A program made the translations under genes and the position numbers. The notes below the pieces were generated by a model that was not told the DNA's origin, ran no database searches, and was given only the letters and a program-made list of their open reading frames with translations. From Eopsaltria australis (lineage: Eukaryota; Chordata; Aves; Passeriformes; Petroicidae), in contig JAVTVJ010000566.1 in the NCBI GenBank assembly GCA_034509425.1, positions 2,094,953-2,158,952 of the forward strand: a DNA stretch of 64,000 bases. The letters are read 5' to 3'. Positions 60,501 through 64,000 of the stretch are shown piece by piece; position 1 is the stretch's first letter, and every line of letters begins with the position of its first letter.

Positions 60501-60958
60501 GTGAAAAGGACAATCCTGGACCTCCTGTAAGTCTGTCTGTCAACAACCTCTCCAAAATACACACACAGTGGGGTGAAGTGAAGAGTAACCCCTGAACTTC
60601 ACCTCTGGCTTGTCCAGCCTGCCTTGCTCAGAACATGTTGACACTGCTTCTACTTCTTTTGTTAATTCAAATAAAAAGGAAAGAAAAATATGTTAAGCTC
60701 CTACTCTTTTTGTCTACACAGTTCCACTAACAAACACATACAAATGTCTGCATCTGCTGTGGAGCTGAGACAGGAAATTAAAAGAATACTGTTTTCAGTG
60801 TGATGAAGATCCATGGAGCAATATGTCCTTAAATGCCTTAAGAATTCTCAAAAACTTGTTGAAGTCCTTTAAATACTTCGGGCATTGCCTGTATTTAACA
60901 CTGACATAAAGCAGGACTGCTTCTCACTAGAACTTCAGTCAGCTATTTCTTACAAATG
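57561..60958. other. non-coding, no gene seen
   Basis: Single-copy sequence. Open frames up to 128 codons (59406-59792, +) have no domain. A 12-A run lies near 58503. No gene or transposable element was recognised. Confidence 0.55.
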
Positions 60959-61137
60959 ATTTGTGGAAGTGCAGCATAATTTAAGAGCCACAGGATTACA
61001 AATTCCATCGCAGTGCACAGCCAGAGTTCTTTATTTACAAAAGATATTTACAATAAGGAAGTGCACAATCAAAGCAAGGCTCAAACTCCTCCTGTCATTT
61101 CCTGCGTGCTCTCCAGTCCTCTGCAAGGCTGCTGTCC
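60959..61137. repeat. second local duplication, copy A (179 bp)
   Basis: Starts 'atttgtggaagtgcagcata' and ends 'caaggctgctgtcc'. It recurs at 61478-61658 in direct orientation, 519 bp downstream, at roughly 90% identity. The differences concentrate in the middle (61030-61065). The spacer (61138-61477) is not duplicated. Confidence 0.93.
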
Positions 61138-61477
61138 TGAAGTCAACTAGAACTGGATTAGACTATTCCTTATTAATCTGGATTTGGAAAAGTGACTTCT
61201 GCTTTGACTTTCAAATAATACAGGTGAATCTCAAGAAGAGATTGGTTTAGACTATAAAGGGAGCTCTATGTGAGTTATCAGTTTTGAGTGCTCTTTGCCT
61301 GGTTCCTCTCTTCCGCCTCCCAGAGCAACCCACACAGGATTTCCCTCCCCTGCAATGTGCACACCCCTCAGTGATGATCTTTTTCCAGACACTCTTCTGT
61401 GTTTCTCCAAGCTCTGTAAGCCAGGCAGTTCAGTGGTTCTGATACCCAAACCCAGCAGTGACAGCCAACACACAGTC
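61138..61477. other. spacer between duplication copies
   Basis: 340 bp of single-copy DNA with no feature recognised. Confidence 0.6.
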
Positions 61478-61658
61478 ATTTGTGGAAGTGCAGCATAATT
61501 TAAGAGCCACAGTATTACAAACTCCATTGCAGTGCACAGCCAGAGTTCTTGGAAGACAAAAGCTTATTTACAATAGATTAAGTGCAAATCAAAGCAAGGC
61601 TCAAGCAGCCTCCTGTCATTTCCTGGGTGCTCTCTAGTCCTCTGAAAGGCTGCTGTCC
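61478..61658. repeat. second local duplication, copy B (181 bp)
   Basis: Direct copy of 60959-61137. The first 70 bp and the last 60 bp align almost without gaps and the middle is diverged. There are no TG...CA ends, terminal repeats or A-tail, so it does not look like a transposon. Confidence 0.93.
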
Positions 61659-63783
61659 CCTCTGCAGTGGCACACGGTGGGCAGGAGCTGATTTACCAGC
61701 AGCGCTTTTCAAAGCGGCTCCTTTCAAAACCAAAGGCAGCAGAAAGAGATAATGACAAAAAATCAGGAGCTGTAACAGCCCAGGCAAGCCAGGCTTATCT
61801 CAGCACACCCTGAGCACATAATAAATGACAATGGGTGAGCTGCAATCCTCATCTTCATTGCAGAGCGGAAACTTCCCTCAATTTATGCATCAAAGCAGAA
61901 GGGTTATGAGAAGGCCAGCTGCTGAAATGAATTCTTGCTGGTTTTCTGATATTTGCTTGAGCACAAAGGGATGGTTTTTACCCAAAACAGAATAATGGGA
62001 AGTCATCTTAATTCATGCACATGATGGGTTTGCAGTGTCCAGACAGGAAGGATGTGATTGATTTGAGTTCAAGGTTCATTTTAACAGGCAATACTCTCCA
62101 ATCTTTGCCACTTCCAAACTCTTAAACATCAGGTTTACTTTGACTGTACAATAAACAAAAATAAGTGAGGAAACTGAAAGCCTGATTATACCCAGAGAAC
62201 ATTTGGAACACTTCAAAACACGGCTCTTGAGTAAGTGATTCATCATTACTGCACCACACACAAAAAATAAATAAATGAAACTTTACTAGGAGCAAATCAG
62301 TTCCTACTTATCCTCTACAGACTTCCTACCTGTTGTATGGTCAATGTACATAATATTTCATGCAGCTCTATTAATTTTAGCTCCAGTCTCTATTTTTGTG
62401 TACAGATACTGCTCCTTGAATTAATGTTCAGAGGAGGAAGTCTTATTCCCCAGGTACAGTTAATTATTATAAATAAATTACAGGGGTATCCCAAGTAATG
62501 TGTTTGATTTCATCAACGAAAAGTTAATGAGGCCAAATTGATGCTGAAGTTAGGCAAGACGAAGCTGACAGGGATTTAAAGATCTGTTCAGCTCCAGAGA
62601 GTGCAGGATCAATATGGGATTTGAGCAGTGAGGGAATCCATGATGGAGACAAGGGAAAGGCTTCACTTTCTGCTCCTCCCTCCAGAGAAGACAGCTCAGG
62701 ATGGGGCAAAGAGGAAGGCACTAAAGGTTACAGCTTCCACTCAAAGTTTTACTGAAGAACTCAGTCTGCAGCCCCCACTGAGCTTTAATAACCAGGATTC
62801 TGCAGCAAAGCCTTTCTTTTATTGCCTTTTGGAGGCAAAATCTACAGCTTCACTTAAAAACCCAGTTACAACAACATCAGTGTAATCTGAAATCAATACA
62901 GTCACAAATACAAATGAAGCTTTAGTCCTGACTCCAAGTATTTACTTGTGGGAATCTGGAAATTTTCTTTTTGTCTGTATGTTTTTTCACTAACATGTTC
63001 TGTCCTCAGCTTCCCCAACACAGACTTTGCTCACTTCATCTTCCATTTATTGACAATTGCACTTACTGGAACACTTCCAAAAGCATCATTAAAACAGCTC
63101 AAGTAAGGCACCAGATACCTGAATCATGGTTAATTCCTAATCCAAGGATCATTCTTGAGTTACATGGAAGCATAAAACTACCAAAGACAGATATTAGGAA
63201 AGCAAAAAATAAACAAGGGCCTTGAAAGTTATCAGCTGATTGTCACAGATCTGGTTTTTGCTTCATATTTTCTTGTTGGATGGAATTAATCTGACCATGA
63301 CCACCTACATAAGGCAATGAGAGCAGGGAGAAAAACCAGGGAAGTTCTGCCTTTTATTTAAGTTATCACTGTGCAGAATACCACAGGAAAATCGCTTTGG
63401 CTTCAAGTCCTATCGATAAATGTCTCACATGTGAATTCTTTTCAAAGAAACAAATGATGTGCAAGGAAGCAGAGACTTTCTTTTCTCGCCAGTGCACAGA
63501 GGCAGCTCCTCAACAGAAGGGCCTGTCTCCTGCTCATGATCCCAGCAGTTTGCACATGGATTTCCAATAGCTGCTGCAGATTATTTTAAGTGTTCTGCAG
63601 AGAAAATGGTGCTGGTTAATTCTGTTCCTGGAGTCAGGTTTTATTCCTGTCCTCACAGGGCTTGGTGAGTAACACTGCATCTCCATTATAAATAATAAAC
63701 AAACAGAATAACCACTTTAAACCCATAGAATAATTTCAGACCACACCCTATTCTTCTCTAGAACTCTGCCACAGCCACAGTAG
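61659..63783. other. non-coding, no gene seen
   Basis: AT-rich single-copy sequence. Short AAAT repeats lie near 62262-62275. No gene. Confidence 0.55.
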
Positions 63784-63842
63784 GGATGGAATTGGACTGT
63801 GAGATCCTTGTGGGTCCCTTCCAACTCAGGATATTCTGGGAC
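63784..63842 (+). mobile_element. short CR1 3' tail
   Basis: 'gagatccttgtgggtccctt' and 'ccaactcaggatattctggg' match the tail at 44415-44479 almost base for base. Only about 60 bp is present. Confidence 0.85.
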
Positions 63843-64000
63843 TCCAAGGGGTTCTGTTGGACTCGCTGTGTCTCAGCTCTGTTTTCCAGCACTGGGACCC
63901 CTCAGGCAGCTGCAGGTGGCTGAAGGAGGGAGAAAATGCACATTTCTCTTGCCCACAGCACAGAGCAGGGGAAAAACCCTTAAAGAACACTACAGAGCAC

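Overview
This window reads as nuclear DNA of a songbird (passerine). The evidence is the repeat content. About a dozen fragments of the CR1 retrotransposon 3' end lie on both strands, with the bird-type ending in which 'ccttccaacccaaaccattccatgattc' is the sense tail. There are also avian-type endogenous retrovirus LTRs, short ATCC and GATA microsatellites, and minisatellites. No bacterial, phage or plasmid features were seen.

I could not support any protein-coding gene, tRNA, rRNA or known small RNA. The longest open frames are explained by repeats (49704-50396, 20003-20581, 36541-37140) or have the length and composition expected by chance. The window is therefore best read as intergenic DNA or the inside of a very large intron. 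Individual short exons cannot be excluded without an alignment or RNA data.

Layout. 1-20 kb is mostly single-copy AT-rich DNA with CR1 fragments at 1.4, 13.3, 15.1, 16.8, 18.4 and 19.6 kb, ATCC microsatellites at 10.9 and 19.1 kb, and a double hairpin at 15.9 kb. 20-21.3 kb holds a 354-bp CAAA/CCAA array, a GC-rich patch and a 454-bp solo LTR with a 6-bp target duplication. 25.8-26.5 kb holds a 26-bp minisatellite followed by a cluster of three AP-1 sites. 28.3-29.0 kb holds a MAF/NF-E2-type site and the densest CpG patch of the window, the best promoter candidate here. 32.8-34.9 kb contains a 245-bp local duplication of about 98% identity. 36.4-38.0 kb is a 1640-bp solo LTR with a perfect 5-bp target-site duplication. 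43.9-44.5 kb has two CR1 tails, the second running directly into a GATA microsatellite. 49.7-50.6 kb is a three-copy higher-order minisatellite with a G-quadruplex motif in each copy, abutted by an LTR fragment. 60.9-61.7 kb holds a second, older local duplication.

No new enzymatic or defence-like system was found. The observations most worth following are structural: the two local duplications, the nested tandem arrays, the two LTRs with target duplications, and the two clusters of regulatory motifs.
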